Below, in pieces: positions 15,883 through 25,043 of a stretch of 64,000 bases of DNA. This DNA comes from Mesobacillus jeotgali (lineage in GTDB: Bacteria; Bacillota; Bacilli; Bacillales; Cytobacillaceae), in contig NZ_CP134494.1 of assembly GCF_031759225.1 (NCBI RefSeq), positions 2,168,501-2,232,500 of the forward strand. Direction: 5' to 3'. The position numbers and the translations under genes were made by a program. Under the pieces are notes generated by a model. That model was not told the origin of the DNA and ran no database searches. It saw nothing but the letters and a program-made list of their open reading frames with translations. Within the stretch, counting starts at the first letter, position 1. The number at the start of each line of letters is the position of its first letter.

Positions 15883-18800
15883 ATGAAACGTAAAAAACGT
15901 CGATTATTATCCGTACTTCTATCAACTGCATTGGTCGTGCCATTGCTGCTTCAACCACAGTTCCAGACAAATGCGGCTACAAAGGGAGTCAGTGTTTCCG
16001 CAAAGGAGGCAGTCCAAAATGCCAAGCAAAAAGTGAGCAAGAAGCTTTATACTCAATTTGAAAAAGAGGATAAAGTAACCTTCCTGGTAAAAATGAAAGA
16101 GCAGGTTGACACTAACGCTGTCGCAAAAGAGGCAGAGAAAAAGGCCGGCCTGGCAAAAGCCACGCCTGCAAAAGCAAAATTGATGAAGCGTTCAACGATT
16201 GTTTCAGAGCTGAAAGCAAAGGCTCAGGAAACGCAATTCGATGTTCTGGAATACCTGAAGAAACAGGAAAAGAAAGGCGCGGCTAAGGGTGTTCATTCTT
16301 ACCATGTAGTGAATGCAATTGCCGTAACAGCTACAGAAGAGGTCATGAATGAGCTTGCCGGTTTTGCTGAAGTTGATAAAATCCTTCCTAATGAAACACG
16401 GCAGCTTTTCGTCCCTGAAAAATCAGCTGTCGCAGTTCAGGACCCTGCTGCTAAAACCAATTCGATTGAATGGAATATAGATCGTGTTGGAGCTCCTGCC
16501 GTATGGGATATGGGGATTGATGGCAGCGGGATTACTGTAGCTTCGATTGACACAGGTGTTCAATGGAATCACCCTGCATTACAGGAGAAATACCGGGGTT
16601 ATGACTTAGCCACCGGAGAAGTGTCGCATGAAGGTAACTGGTTTGATGCTGTTGCCGGCCAATCTGCACCGTATGATGACCATGGACATGGGACGCATGT
16701 TACCGGCACGATGGTAGGGTCCGAGCCTGATGGTGGTAATGTCATCGGGGTTGCTCCCGGAGCAAAATGGATTGCTGTTAAAGCATTCACGGCCTCTGGC
16801 GGCACAGATGCTGATTTGCTTGAAGCTGGTGAGTGGATACTTGCTCCAAATGGAAACCCGGAATTAGCACCTGATGTTGTAAACAACTCATGGGGCGGTG
16901 GACCTGGATTGGATGAATGGTATCGCCCAATGGTTCAAGCATGGAGAGCTGCTGAGATCTTCCCAGAGTTCTCTGCCGGTAATACTACCTTCAGCAATCC
17001 TGGAGGTCCAGGTTCTGTTGCGAACCCAGCCAATTATCCAGAATCAGTCGCAACAGGCGCGACGGATATCAATAATAACCTGGGAACTTTCTCACTCTTA
17101 GGGCCGTCACCGTATGGCGAAATTAAGCCAGAATTGACTGCACCGGGAGTGAATATCCGCTCATCTGTTCCAGGAAGCGGATATGAAGGCGGCTGGAACG
17201 GGACATCGATGGCCGGTCCTCATGTCTCGGCAGCAATCGCGTTATTGCTGCAGGCAAATTCCAGTTTGACAGTTGATGATCTGGAAGAGATTTTATTAAC
17301 GACGGCAATGCCATTAACGGACAATGCATATCCTGAATCACCGAATAATGGGTACGGATCTGGATTGTTGAATGTTTTTGACGCTGTTTCTTCGGTTGTT
17401 TCTGGTTTAGGGAAATTAAAAGGACAGGTAACAAAGGATGGAGACGACAGTGAAGCACCGGTGTTGGAGCATTCCCAACCTGCCACGGTTTTTGCAGGAA
17501 TGCCACTGACTTTAGAGGCTTCAGCTGCCGACAACATCAGTGTAACAAATGTAGAAGTTGAATATCAATTGGAAGATGGATCCTGGTCATCTGTTTCCGC
17601 CGTGCGTACTGGCGGTGACTATAAAAATGGGACGTATCAGGCCAATATCCCAGGTGAAGCAATCTCTGGAAACGAATTTGCATACAAATGGAAAGCAGTG
17701 GATTTTGGAGGAAATGAAACAGTAAGTGAATTTACTGTGACCATTTTACCAGGAATCACTGTGGGCTATGAACAGAATTTTGAAAATGATGCTTCTGGCT
17801 GGACCTCATATGGAGATGCAAACAGCTGGGAGTGGGGCACGCCGACAAGTGGTCCTGGCTCTGCTTTTTCAGGAGAGAAGGTCTATGGTACTGCTCTTGC
17901 TGGAACGTATCAAAGCCGCGCAAACATGTCCTTGCAAATGCCGCCGATCGATTTGCCGGAAGGCAGCAGTTACCTGCAGTTCAAGCAATGGTATAACCTT
18001 GAGAGAAATTATGACTACGGCCATGTATTTGTCTCCACCGATGCTGTTAACTGGGTGCAAAAACTGCGCGTGAACAATCTTTCTAATGGCTGGATTGATG
18101 GAGAAGTGGATCTAAGTGAATATGCCGGACAAAGGATTTATGTCGCCTTTAACGTAACCACTGATGGCAGCGTGGTCAGGGATGGATGGTATCTGGATGA
18201 AGTAACTTTAACTGATACTCCGCTTGCCGCGCCAGCTAAGGCAGACACTACAATAACCAAAGACGATACGAAGGCTAGCCTGAAAGAAAAGGTTGATCCT
18301 AATAAAATCGAAATGTCACTGCCTAAGCAGCATAAGGCTGAAAGTTCAGCAACTCCGATGGCATTGCCTATGCAGGCTGTTGTGACAGTTGTTGAATCAG
18401 GACGTTCCGTAAAAACGAACCCTGCAAATGGCAGCTTTGAACTGACACATGCTGCTGGAAGCTTTACGGTTGTAGCAGAAGCCTATGGTTTCCGTCCACA
18501 GACTCAAACAGTAGAAATTGAACAGGATGGAGAGACAACGGCTAACTTCAATCTCGAGGAACTGCCAAAGGGAACAATAAATGGCTCCATCACGAACAAA
18601 GCAACTGGTGAGCCTGTAGAGGGTGCGACGGTTTATTTGTTGGAGGATGCGAACATTGCTCCTGTGGCAACAGATGAAAACGGACATTACTCGCTGACTG
18701 CATATGAAGGAGAATACACTTTAAAAGTGATTGCTCCGCATTTCTACAGTCAAGAGGTGTCCGTGACGCTTGATGGCGATGTTGAGCAAAACTTTGAGAT

Positions 18801-20160
18801 CAAGCCGTTCATCGGTTATCCAGGTGAAATCGGATATGATGATGGCAGCGCTGAAAATGCACGTGCATTTTATGACGCTGGCAATGGCTGGGCAGTGAAG
18901 ATGTCATTGGCAGAAGGCAATGACAAAGCGTTGGTTACTGGCGGACTGTTCCGTTTCTGGGATACAGAATGGCCGGTTCCGGGCGGTACGGATTTCAAAG
19001 TGGAAGTTTATGATGCAACTGGTACTGACGGTGCACCAGGCAAGAAGCTGGCGGGCCCAATCGACGCCACCGCATTAAGAAATGGTGAGTGGACACATAT
19101 TGATTTAAGCAGCCACGGCATAGTGGTTGAGGGAGATTTCTATCTGGTTTATATCCAGGCAGGCATCAACACCGCTTCACCAGGCCTGGCAACAGATGAA
19201 AACGGAGAGAATGCATTAAGAAGCTGGCAGCTGGTGGGTGGCAGCTGGTCACTATCTCCAGAGGATGAAGGAAACTACATGATTCGTGCTGTGGTCGATT
19301 ATGAGGTGACCGCGCCAAGCATCTCTTCACCTGTAGATGGTTCTTTTACAAATGAAGGTACTGTCACAGTAGAAGGCGCGGCTGCACCAACAACGACTGT
19401 TCATATTTACAATGACGGGGAAGAGATTGCCACCACTTCTGCGAACGATCAAGGTGCTTATACAGTGGAAGTCACTCTTAACGAAGGTACTAATGTACTG
19501 ACAGCCAAGGCATCGACAGAGCAGGGAATTACTGATGCTTCAGAACCTGTATCAGTGGTATTTGATCCGAATGCACCTGAATTGTCAATTACCTCACCTG
19601 CTGACGGCAGCAAGATTAATAAAGAAACGGTAACCGTTACCGGAGCAATTGCTGATGCAAACCTTGAAGGTGTCACGGTTAACGGTTCAGCAGCGAAGGT
19701 AGAAAACGGATCCTATTCATCCAGGGTCATGCTGGATGAAGGCATGAACGAAATCAAGGTCATTGCAAAAGACAAAGCTGGAAATGTAACAGAAGAATCG
19801 GTTAATGTTGATGTGAAATACACTGCCCCAGTGATTACAGACTTGAAACCTGACCAGGATCAAACATTAAAGAGTGGGGAAAGTATGAAAATCGAATTCA
19901 CAAGTGAAGAGGATCTGGATGCAACATTCGTGATTCACATGCCATTAACAAGCAACGCACAGGTTACGAATGCAACAGAGCTGCCAATGCGTGAGGTCTC
20001 ACCAGGTTACTATGTGGGATACTATACTGCCACTAAGGATGTTGTAGCAGACGGGGCCATCATTGAGGTTAAGGCTGCTGACTCCTATGGAAACGAAACA
20101 AGGAAAACAGCAGATGGCAAGCTGAATATCAATGTTAAAAAGAAAAAGGGTAAAAAATAA
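15883..20160 (+). CDS. bpr: Bacillopeptidase F-like secreted subtilase
   Basis: About 1425 residues from ATG 15883, with TAGGAGG 6 nt upstream; the frame is open from 15826. In order: a signal peptide rich in Lys/Arg then Leu (cleavage near TNAATKG), an inhibitor-like propeptide (about 50-180), and the S8 domain with Asp223 (SIDTGV), His269 (HGHGTHVTG) and Ser442 (NGTSMAGPHV). Then follow a MAM/immune-inhibitor-A-like module (FENDASGWTSYGDANSWEWG), carboxypeptidase-regulatory-like beta domains (TINGSITNKATGEPVEGATV), another beta module, two Ig-like repeats (ITSPADGSKINKETVTVTGA) and a Lys-rich tail. Order and length match B. subtilis Bpr (about 1430). It should be an extracellular serine protease, activated by processing. 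Confidence 0.93.
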   Translation: MKRKKRRLLSVLLSTALVVPLLLQPQFQTNAATKGVSVSAKEAVQNAKQKVSKKLYTQFEKEDKVTFLVKMKEQVDTNAVAKEAEKKAGLAKATPAKAKLMKRSTIVSELKAKAQETQFDVLEYLKKQEKKGAAKGVHSYHVVNAIAVTATEEVMNELAGFAEVDKILPNETRQLFVPEKSAVAVQDPAAKTNSIEWNIDRVGAPAVWDMGIDGSGITVASIDTGVQWNHPALQEKYRGYDLATGEVSHEGNWFDAVAGQSAPYDDHGHGTHVTGTMVGSEPDGGNVIGVAPGAKWIAVKAFTASGGTDADLLEAGEWILAPNGNPELAPDVVNNSWGGGPGLDEWYRPMVQAWRAAEIFPEFSAGNTTFSNPGGPGSVANPANYPESVATGATDINNNLGTFSLLGPSPYGEIKPELTAPGVNIRSSVPGSGYEGGWNGTSMAGPHVSAAIALLLQANSSLTVDDLEEILLTTAMPLTDNAYPESPNNGYGSGLLNVFDAVSSVVSGLGKLKGQVTKDGDDSEAPVLEHSQPATVFAGMPLTLEASAADNISVTNVEVEYQLEDGSWSSVSAVRTGGDYKNGTYQANIPGEAISGNEFAYKWKAVDFGGNETVSEFTVTILPGITVGYEQNFENDASGWTSYGDANSWEWGTPTSGPGSAFSGEKVYGTALAGTYQSRANMSLQMPPIDLPEGSSYLQFKQWYNLERNYDYGHVFVSTDAVNWVQKLRVNNLSNGWIDGEVDLSEYAGQRIYVAFNVTTDGSVVRDGWYLDEVTLTDTPLAAPAKADTTITKDDTKASLKEKVDPNKIEMSLPKQHKAESSATPMALPMQAVVTVVESGRSVKTNPANGSFELTHAAGSFTVVAEAYGFRPQTQTVEIEQDGETTANFNLEELPKGTINGSITNKATGEPVEGATVYLLEDANIAPVATDENGHYSLTAYEGEYTLKVIAPHFYSQEVSVTLDGDVEQNFEIKPFIGYPGEIGYDDGSAENARAFYDAGNGWAVKMSLAEGNDKALVTGGLFRFWDTEWPVPGGTDFKVEVYDATGTDGAPGKKLAGPIDATALRNGEWTHIDLSSHGIVVEGDFYLVYIQAGINTASPGLATDENGENALRSWQLVGGSWSLSPEDEGNYMIRAVVDYEVTAPSISSPVDGSFTNEGTVTVEGAAAPTTTVHIYNDGEEIATTSANDQGAYTVEVTLNEGTNVLTAKASTEQGITDASEPVSVVFDPNAPELSITSPADGSKINKETVTVTGAIADANLEGVTVNGSAAKVENGSYSSRVMLDEGMNEIKVIAKDKAGNVTEESVNVDVKYTAPVITDLKPDQDQTLKSGESMKIEFTSEEDLDATFVIHMPLTSNAQVTNATELPMREVSPGYYVGYYTATKDVVADGAIIEVKAADSYGNETRKTADGKLNINVKKKKGKK

Positions 20161-20164
20161 AACC

Positions 20165-20199
20165 AAAGGACCTTCCGCTTTTTATGGGAAGGTCTTTTG
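20165..20199 (+). terminator. Terminator after the protease gene
   Basis: AAAGGACCTTCC and GGAAGGTCTTTT arms around a short loop. Confidence 0.8.
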
Positions 20200-20335
20200 A
20201 TGTATGCATCACTTAAAAAAGAGGACGCCTTGATATGGACTTATACTACCGCCTGTAACAACTTTACATAAAATATACCACCGCTATTTTATTCATTGGT
20301 AAAATATGGTAACATGATAGATAAGGAGGGAGTTC

Positions 20336-20752
20336 ATGGAATTTTTAATCCTAATGGGTTCCATCGTTGCAATCATCTGGCTGATGAAATTCTTTTTAAG
20401 AAAAGTACTTCATATTCCAAGAGTTAAAAGGAAAGCATTTTCCTATAATCATATAAATAAAACACATAGAAACCTAGAGTGGGTCCTCCGTATTGCGACG
20501 ATGATCGCTTATGTATATTTATTTTTCCTATTAATGTATGAAGATTTTTCGGCAAACCTTTTTCTGCTAATTATGACATTCCTGTTCACTGCACAAAATT
20601 TCCTGAGGGCTTATTTTGAATGGAAAGCCTCTGAACAGCCTAAGGAATCCATCCTCTCCATTGCAGAAGGAGTTATGTTGATTGGAATTGTGCTTCTGCT
20701 GATCCAGTTTGATGTACTATATAAGCTTCCCCCAATAATTTATCGCTCATAA
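20336..20752 (+). CDS. DUF4181-type small membrane protein
   Basis: 138 residues, RBS AAGGAGGG before ATG 20336. Four membrane helices (about 2-20, 47-65, 70-90, 110-128) and the family-like motif AFSYNHINKTHRNLEW between helices 1 and 2. This matches the bacillary DUF4181 group, which has no known function. The next gene on the same strand also encodes an unknown membrane protein, 38 bp away, so they may be co-transcribed. Confidence 0.75.
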   Translation: MEFLILMGSIVAIIWLMKFFLRKVLHIPRVKRKAFSYNHINKTHRNLEWVLRIATMIAYVYLFFLLMYEDFSANLFLLIMTFLFTAQNFLRAYFEWKASEQPKESILSIAEGVMLIGIVLLLIQFDVLYKLPPIIYRS

Positions 20753-20790
20753 GGCCATTTAATTCTTGCGTGGAAAAGGAATGAACTGAA

Positions 20791-21450
20791 ATGATTAAGA
20801 ATAAAAAATATTTAATTCTGGCCATCACCTTTTTCTTTATTTCGATGGCATTGAACTTTCCGTTCCCTCATGAATATCCGGCTGGCCAGGAAATGTCAGT
20901 AGCTTTAGGGTTTCCAATCACGACCATGGATGGACTCAGTTATATTGGCATCGCTGGCCTCGTATTGTTTATCATCAGTCTGTTTTTTCTTGTGAAATCG
21001 CTCGAGATATACCATAAGCGTATGGTTTTAATTGCAATAGTATTAGTGGGCCTCCTGCCGCTAGAATTGGTAAATGCCTATCAAAAAACGTTCGCAACAG
21101 GTATCTACGCTATCGAGTACGAAAGAGGAGAGAGCAATTACACATTCGAGATGAAAGACGAAACAACATTATACGCTATCTGCCATCTCCCATTTGAAAA
21201 TCACAGCAATGAAACAGTCCAATTCAACATCGAATTTTATGAAAAGTATTTGTTTGAAGATGACTATCCGATGCTATCTCTTTTAAATGAAGGAGCCCCA
21301 TTCAAGATAACCCTCCATGGAAAAGAGAGCAAAGTAATCACAATCGAGACTGAAATCGATTTAACCAAATTAGAAAGAGGCGGATTAAGCGGGCAAGGTT
21401 GGGGAATCAATTTGATGATCGTCGATGGGGAGAAAGTTAGGAAGTTATGA
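20791..21450 (+). CDS. Membrane protein of unknown function
   Basis: 219 residues. Helices at about 5-22, 48-70 and 78-95; the remainder (from about 105) is a beta-rich soluble part (YAIEYERGESNYTFEMKDET, NIEFYEKYLFEDDYPML) probably outside the cell. I do not recognise a family. No RBS stronger than GAAAAGGAATG is seen. Frame, codon use and hydrophobicity support a real gene. Confidence 0.65.
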   Translation: MIKNKKYLILAITFFFISMALNFPFPHEYPAGQEMSVALGFPITTMDGLSYIGIAGLVLFIISLFFLVKSLEIYHKRMVLIAIVLVGLLPLELVNAYQKTFATGIYAIEYERGESNYTFEMKDETTLYAICHLPFENHSNETVQFNIEFYEKYLFEDDYPMLSLLNEGAPFKITLHGKESKVITIETEIDLTKLERGGLSGQGWGINLMIVDGEKVRKL

Positions 21451-21559
21451 TGATATAAGAAGGTAAAGAAGCGTTCCATATGTTTCTTTCTTTTTTTAGT
21501 TGATCACCTTCTATGTTAAAGTCTTTCCATCTTACCTTTATAACCAAAGTACATATGAG

Positions 21560-21740
21560 CTGAGAATTTCCGTCTATTCTCTATAGAGGTCGCTTTTGGA
21601 GCTGAATTTGGTGGAGAAATTCCGGTTAACTGCAAATAATAAGCCGAATTTCAACGATTTAAATTGAATAAGCGGAAAAACGATTCTTATTTTTAATGAA
21701 ATAAGGGTCGTTTTCAATTTTAATGGAATTTGTCCGTTTA
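21560..21740. repeat. Degenerate inverted-repeat region
   Basis: The 400-bp gap 21451-21849 holds no gene I can support. Two GAAWTTCCG motifs lie 52 bp apart (CCG at 21570 and 21622). From 21661 to 21720 a long imperfect hairpin forms: AAATTGA with TCAATTT outside, and AAAACGATTCTTATTT with AAATAAGGGTCGTTTT inside (two wobble pairs). It could be a decayed relative of the 52-bp arrays or a terminator-like structure. Confidence 0.5.
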
Positions 21741-21849
21741 TTTTTTGGTATCATTGGGCCTTTCTTAAAAAATCGTACAAAGGAATCTCTGCTATTTCCC
21801 CCGAATAGTTTAAGGAGAGAAATGAATTTTAAAAACAGAAAAAACGCAT

Positions 21850-22305
21850 TTGCAAGGAGGAAAGCATATCAAAGCAATAGTAAAATCATTAGTCGGCGGG
21901 TTGGTTTCAGGTATAGCCCTCGGACTATTTCTGAAGTGGATTCAATTCCATACGAATCTCAAGGTATATACCTTATTGCTGAATGTGGATTACGTGCCAA
22001 TCCTTAAAAATATACCATTACCGGAAATCATTGAATTCGGTTTGCATTTGGTCATTTCAATCATGCTTGCCCTGATTTTTAATGTGTATATAAACAGGCG
22101 GAGCCTTAAGAAAGAAGTCATTCATCGACTTGTATTGAGAGTGAGTTTAATCGTTGGTTTGCTGCTATATCCAACGACCCTTCTTTCGGAACGGACACCA
22201 TCAATCACCGATGCATATGCCTTTTTAGTGTGGATGGCTGGGCATTGGATTTATGGTATCATTTTAGGGAAAATTTTATCATATAAGGAAGGAGCGAGGG
22301 TTTGA
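21850..22305 (+). CDS. Four-helix membrane protein of unknown function
   Basis: About 150 residues. Helices near 10-28, 58-80, 95-112 and 122-140, with KEVIHRLVLRVSLIVGLLLY and MAGHWIYGIILGKILSY. It resembles the small YqhR/YagU-like conserved membrane proteins, but I cannot name the family firmly. The start is uncertain: TTG 21850 lies at the front of the AAGGAGG-like box, so translation may begin a few codons later at an unusual start. The next gene's TTG overlaps its stop, indicating coupling. Confidence 0.65.
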   Translation: MQGGKHIKAIVKSLVGGLVSGIALGLFLKWIQFHTNLKVYTLLLNVDYVPILKNIPLPEIIEFGLHLVISIMLALIFNVYINRRSLKKEVIHRLVLRVSLIVGLLLYPTTLLSERTPSITDAYAFLVWMAGHWIYGIILGKILSYKEGARV

Positions 22306-22745
22306 AAAAGAAAATTATTTTATCAGTCGCAATCTTAATTTTCTTTATTTATGGAGTTTCCAAATGGAGCGATTATCGTGAAAAGAATTTGACTGATGTG
22401 CTAGATTCAGCCCACATCGAGAAAGTTAGTTTTAAGCATCTTCCACTTAAGGATGATATGGGAAATTATAATCGTCAAATAACAGATGATGCTACACTTC
22501 AGGAGCTAATGAACTTCTTAAGTCAATATAAAGTGCAAAAAGTCGGCGATCGCGATTTTGTTTCCGAATATCCCGATGAACAATTTCAGTTTCAATTGGA
22601 GTATCAAGATAATAGCGTCACAATGCCTTCCTTGATTGAAAGAAATATTCTTTTACACGAAATGTCTCAGTATGAAATCACCAACGGACCTGTGGATCAT
22701 GAATGGCTGAGGGGATTTTTAAAGGAAGTGGGAGAAGAAGCATAA
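22302..22745 (+). CDS. Membrane-anchored protein of unknown function
   Basis: 147 residues from TTG 22302, with GGAAGGAG upstream and a 4-bp overlap with the previous gene. One N-terminal hydrophobic helix (IILSVAILIFFIYGVSKW), then a soluble part: SAHIEKVSFKHLPLKDDMGN, DDATLQELMNFLSQYKVQKV, and a C-terminal HEWLRGFLKEVGEE. No recognised domain; the soluble half resembles small extracytoplasmic proteins of bacilli that share operons with membrane proteins. Confidence 0.65.
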   Translation: MKKKIILSVAILIFFIYGVSKWSDYREKNLTDVLDSAHIEKVSFKHLPLKDDMGNYNRQITDDATLQELMNFLSQYKVQKVGDRDFVSEYPDEQFQFQLEYQDNSVTMPSLIERNILLHEMSQYEITNGPVDHEWLRGFLKEVGEEA

Positions 22746-22830
22746 GAAATGGTTGAATACCCATTTATTTGAAACTTTTACCACTGCTTAAACTTATTTC
22801 TTTTAAAGCCTTATTTAACGGAGGTACCTC

Positions 22831-23187
22831 ATGAAAAAGATGCTAATTGTACTCACAATGATCTTGATTGCTTTTTTAACTGGCTGCAGTGAGGAAGAGC
22901 AGCAGTTAAAAGGATTGGTTTCGGATAAAGAAGGTATTTATGGATTATACGTTGTAGGCGATGAAAAAGTTGATGGATCAAAGCTAGCTAGTGAAGGCAT
23001 TGATGAATCAAAAATTCATGTGATCTATCATCCAAAATCCTTGGAAGCAGCTCAAGATTCGTTCTCGAGTGCTGAAATTGAGAAATCACCGGCATATGTA
23101 GTACTCGATCATGATGGAATTGCCCTTAAAACCTTTGATTATGATGAAATGGTAGGATTCTTGAAATCAAGAATAGCCACAAAATAA
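22831..23187 (+). CDS. Small lipoprotein of unknown function
   Basis: 118 residues with signal MKKMLIVLTMILIAFLTGC and lipobox LTGC (Cys19). The mature part (GLVSDKEGIYGLYVVGDEKV, SPAYVVLDHDGIALKTFDYD, EMVGFLKSRI) has a thioredoxin-like alternation ending in a helix, but no CxxC, so it is not a redox enzyme. RBS ACGGAGGTA. The gene ends in a terminator shared with the convergent diguanylate cyclase. Confidence 0.75.
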   Translation: MKKMLIVLTMILIAFLTGCSEEEQQLKGLVSDKEGIYGLYVVGDEKVDGSKLASEGIDESKIHVIYHPKSLEAAQDSFSSAEIEKSPAYVVLDHDGIALKTFDYDEMVGFLKSRIATK

Positions 23188-23197
23188 TATAGTCTGA

Positions 23198-23243
23198 CCA
23201 AACGCAATGCCAGGAGTCTATGCTCCTGGCATTTGGTTTTTTA
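23198..23243. terminator. Bidirectional terminator
   Basis: ACCAAACGCAATGCCAGGAG pairs with CTCCTGGCATTTGGT, then TTTTTT. It overlaps the last codons of the minus-strand gene. Confidence 0.85.
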
Positions 23244-24861
23244 AAGCATTTTGATGAAAGGTGACGATGTTTTTGCCGGATCTTTTGGATACATATAGTG
23301 CCTCATCGGCGTAACTGATGACCGTAAACGGGTCGATATCATGGTCTGGCCAAACTGCACCACCTACACTGCATCCGACTTTAAGCATGGCATTATCGAC
23401 AGTATAAGGCTTGTTAATATTTGTGATCAGTTTATCTGCGATCGTTTCAAGGATAGGTTCGACTGATTCATTTGGTGTATCCAGCACGACAAGGAACTCA
23501 TCACCACCGAGCCTGAAAATAGAATCTTCCTTTCTCGTACTCTCTGTTAGTCTGTTTGCCACTTCCTTGAGTACCATGTCGCCGGTTTGATGTCCATAAG
23601 AATCATTGATTTGTTTAAATCCATCAAGGTCTAAATATAAGAAAGACAGCGAATGCCCCATATTCTTTTCTTTTTTTAGGAATTGATCTAGAGCTACCCG
23701 GTTGCCTAGGCCGGTTAATAGGTCATGATGTGCGAGATTCTCCATGACTCCCAAACTGGACTCCGTCCTTACCAGGGAATCAACAAGTTCCCTTAGCGAG
23801 CCGGATAAAAGTTCAAGTTCCTTAATCCCTTTTATATAAGGGATTTTTGTTTCATTTCCCATTCTCAAACTATGGGCAGCTTGCGTTATTTTCCGTAAGG
23901 GACTCGTAATGAATCCGGCAATAAACCATCCGATGACTGCAAAGATAACAGCAGTGGTTGTTCCAAGTGTAATGATGAAGGTTTTTAAGTTTTCAACAGG
24001 GGCAAATGCCGCCTCAGCTGGGATACGGACGATGACGATCCATCCCAGACCTGAATAATCATGATGGCCGTCACCAATAGAAAAACCAGTAAGATAGTTT
24101 TTACCATCAGGCCATTTTTCAACAAGCCAGCTATTTTCCCGCTTTTTGGCATTATGTACACTATTGATATCTAATACTTGCCCAGTCAATTCGGGTGGTC
24201 CGAGAAGCACAGTATTGTCATTCCCGCTTAAAACAAACACTTCGGCTCCGTTTAACTCGTCTTTTAATGGTTGTACAATCTCATCTTTCACTTGTCGTGA
24301 CCATTCCCAGCTCAGATGGGCTGCAAGAACACCAGTGAAGTTTCCACTCTCATCTGTTAGGGGATTGCTGATGTCGACAAACTGCATTGGCTCTCCAGTT
24401 GGATTTGGGAGCAGATTTGCAAGCAGCACCGCGTTATGAACATCGCCAATGAATTTCCCATTCTTGCCTGCTTGATAAACAGGGCGCTTTGAAATATCAG
24501 TGCCTACCAGTATTTCGTCTGTTGCAGCTACCACTTTCCCTGCAGAGTCGGTCAGCCCAATCCATGAAAAAACCGGAATGCTGGTTTTTAATTGGTCAAG
24601 AAGTTTCTGTGCTGACTGCAGATTTTCCTGGGATTTAATATCCTCAATCTGACTCAAGACTTCAACTTCGCCAATCCTTGACCACATGAAAGAATCCAAT
24701 TTATCAGCCATATGATACGCAGTCGTAGACAGGTTGTTTCCAATCTCTCTTTTGATTGTTTCCCCGGAATACCTGCTAATTGTTATACTCAAAAGCATCG
24801 TCAGTAAGATAATGATGACACCAAAAAATAGAGCCATATAGGCTCGAAGGTTGAATTTCAT
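23218..24861 (-). CDS. Membrane diguanylate cyclase (dCache-HAMP-GGDEF)
   Basis: 547 residues. A membrane helix at about 8-30, an extracellular double-Cache-like sensor (about 35-290; FSWIGLTDSAGKVVAATDEI, FVDISNPLTDESGNFTGVLA), a second helix (about 295-318), a HAMP segment (SPLRKITQAAHSLRMGNETK), then a GGDEF domain beginning AHHDLLTGLGNR. The active-site loop is canonical (RLGGDEF), so synthesis of c-di-GMP is expected. RKED, five residues before GGDEF, fits the inhibitory RxxD site, so feedback control by the product is likely. It is a single gene; the sensor ligand is unknown. Confidence 0.92.
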   Translation of the reverse strand: MKFNLRAYMALFFGVIIILLTMLLSITISRYSGETIKREIGNNLSTTAYHMADKLDSFMWSRIGEVEVLSQIEDIKSQENLQSAQKLLDQLKTSIPVFSWIGLTDSAGKVVAATDEILVGTDISKRPVYQAGKNGKFIGDVHNAVLLANLLPNPTGEPMQFVDISNPLTDESGNFTGVLAAHLSWEWSRQVKDEIVQPLKDELNGAEVFVLSGNDNTVLLGPPELTGQVLDINSVHNAKKRENSWLVEKWPDGKNYLTGFSIGDGHHDYSGLGWIVIVRIPAEAAFAPVENLKTFIITLGTTTAVIFAVIGWFIAGFITSPLRKITQAAHSLRMGNETKIPYIKGIKELELLSGSLRELVDSLVRTESSLGVMENLAHHDLLTGLGNRVALDQFLKKEKNMGHSLSFLYLDLDGFKQINDSYGHQTGDMVLKEVANRLTESTRKEDSIFRLGGDEFLVVLDTPNESVEPILETIADKLITNINKPYTVDNAMLKVGCSVGGAVWPDHDIDPFTVISYADEALYVSKRSGKNIVTFHQNALKNQMPGA

Positions 24862-25043
24862 ATAAAATAGTTCCTTTCGTGCAGTAAAGCTAAAATGTCT
24901 ACTTAGTTATATCGACATTTTTTGTGTATTTTTTAGACATTATTTCTGTTTAATTGCCCTTATTATTAGTGATTAAATTCTGAAAAAAAGCAGAACTGTT
25001 TAAATGATATACAATTAAGTGTGAATACGATAATTCAATAGAT

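Noticed and set aside
21723..22007. 94-codon ORF before the YqhR-like gene
   Set aside because: Begins in the inverted-repeat region, overlaps the better-supported membrane protein in another frame, and lacks an RBS.
24885..24950. Further 52-bp-type repeat (AAAATGTCT, CGACATTT, TAGACATT)
   Set aside because: TGTC precedes GACA and the spacing does not fit GACA-N25-TGTC; probably chance in AT-rich DNA.
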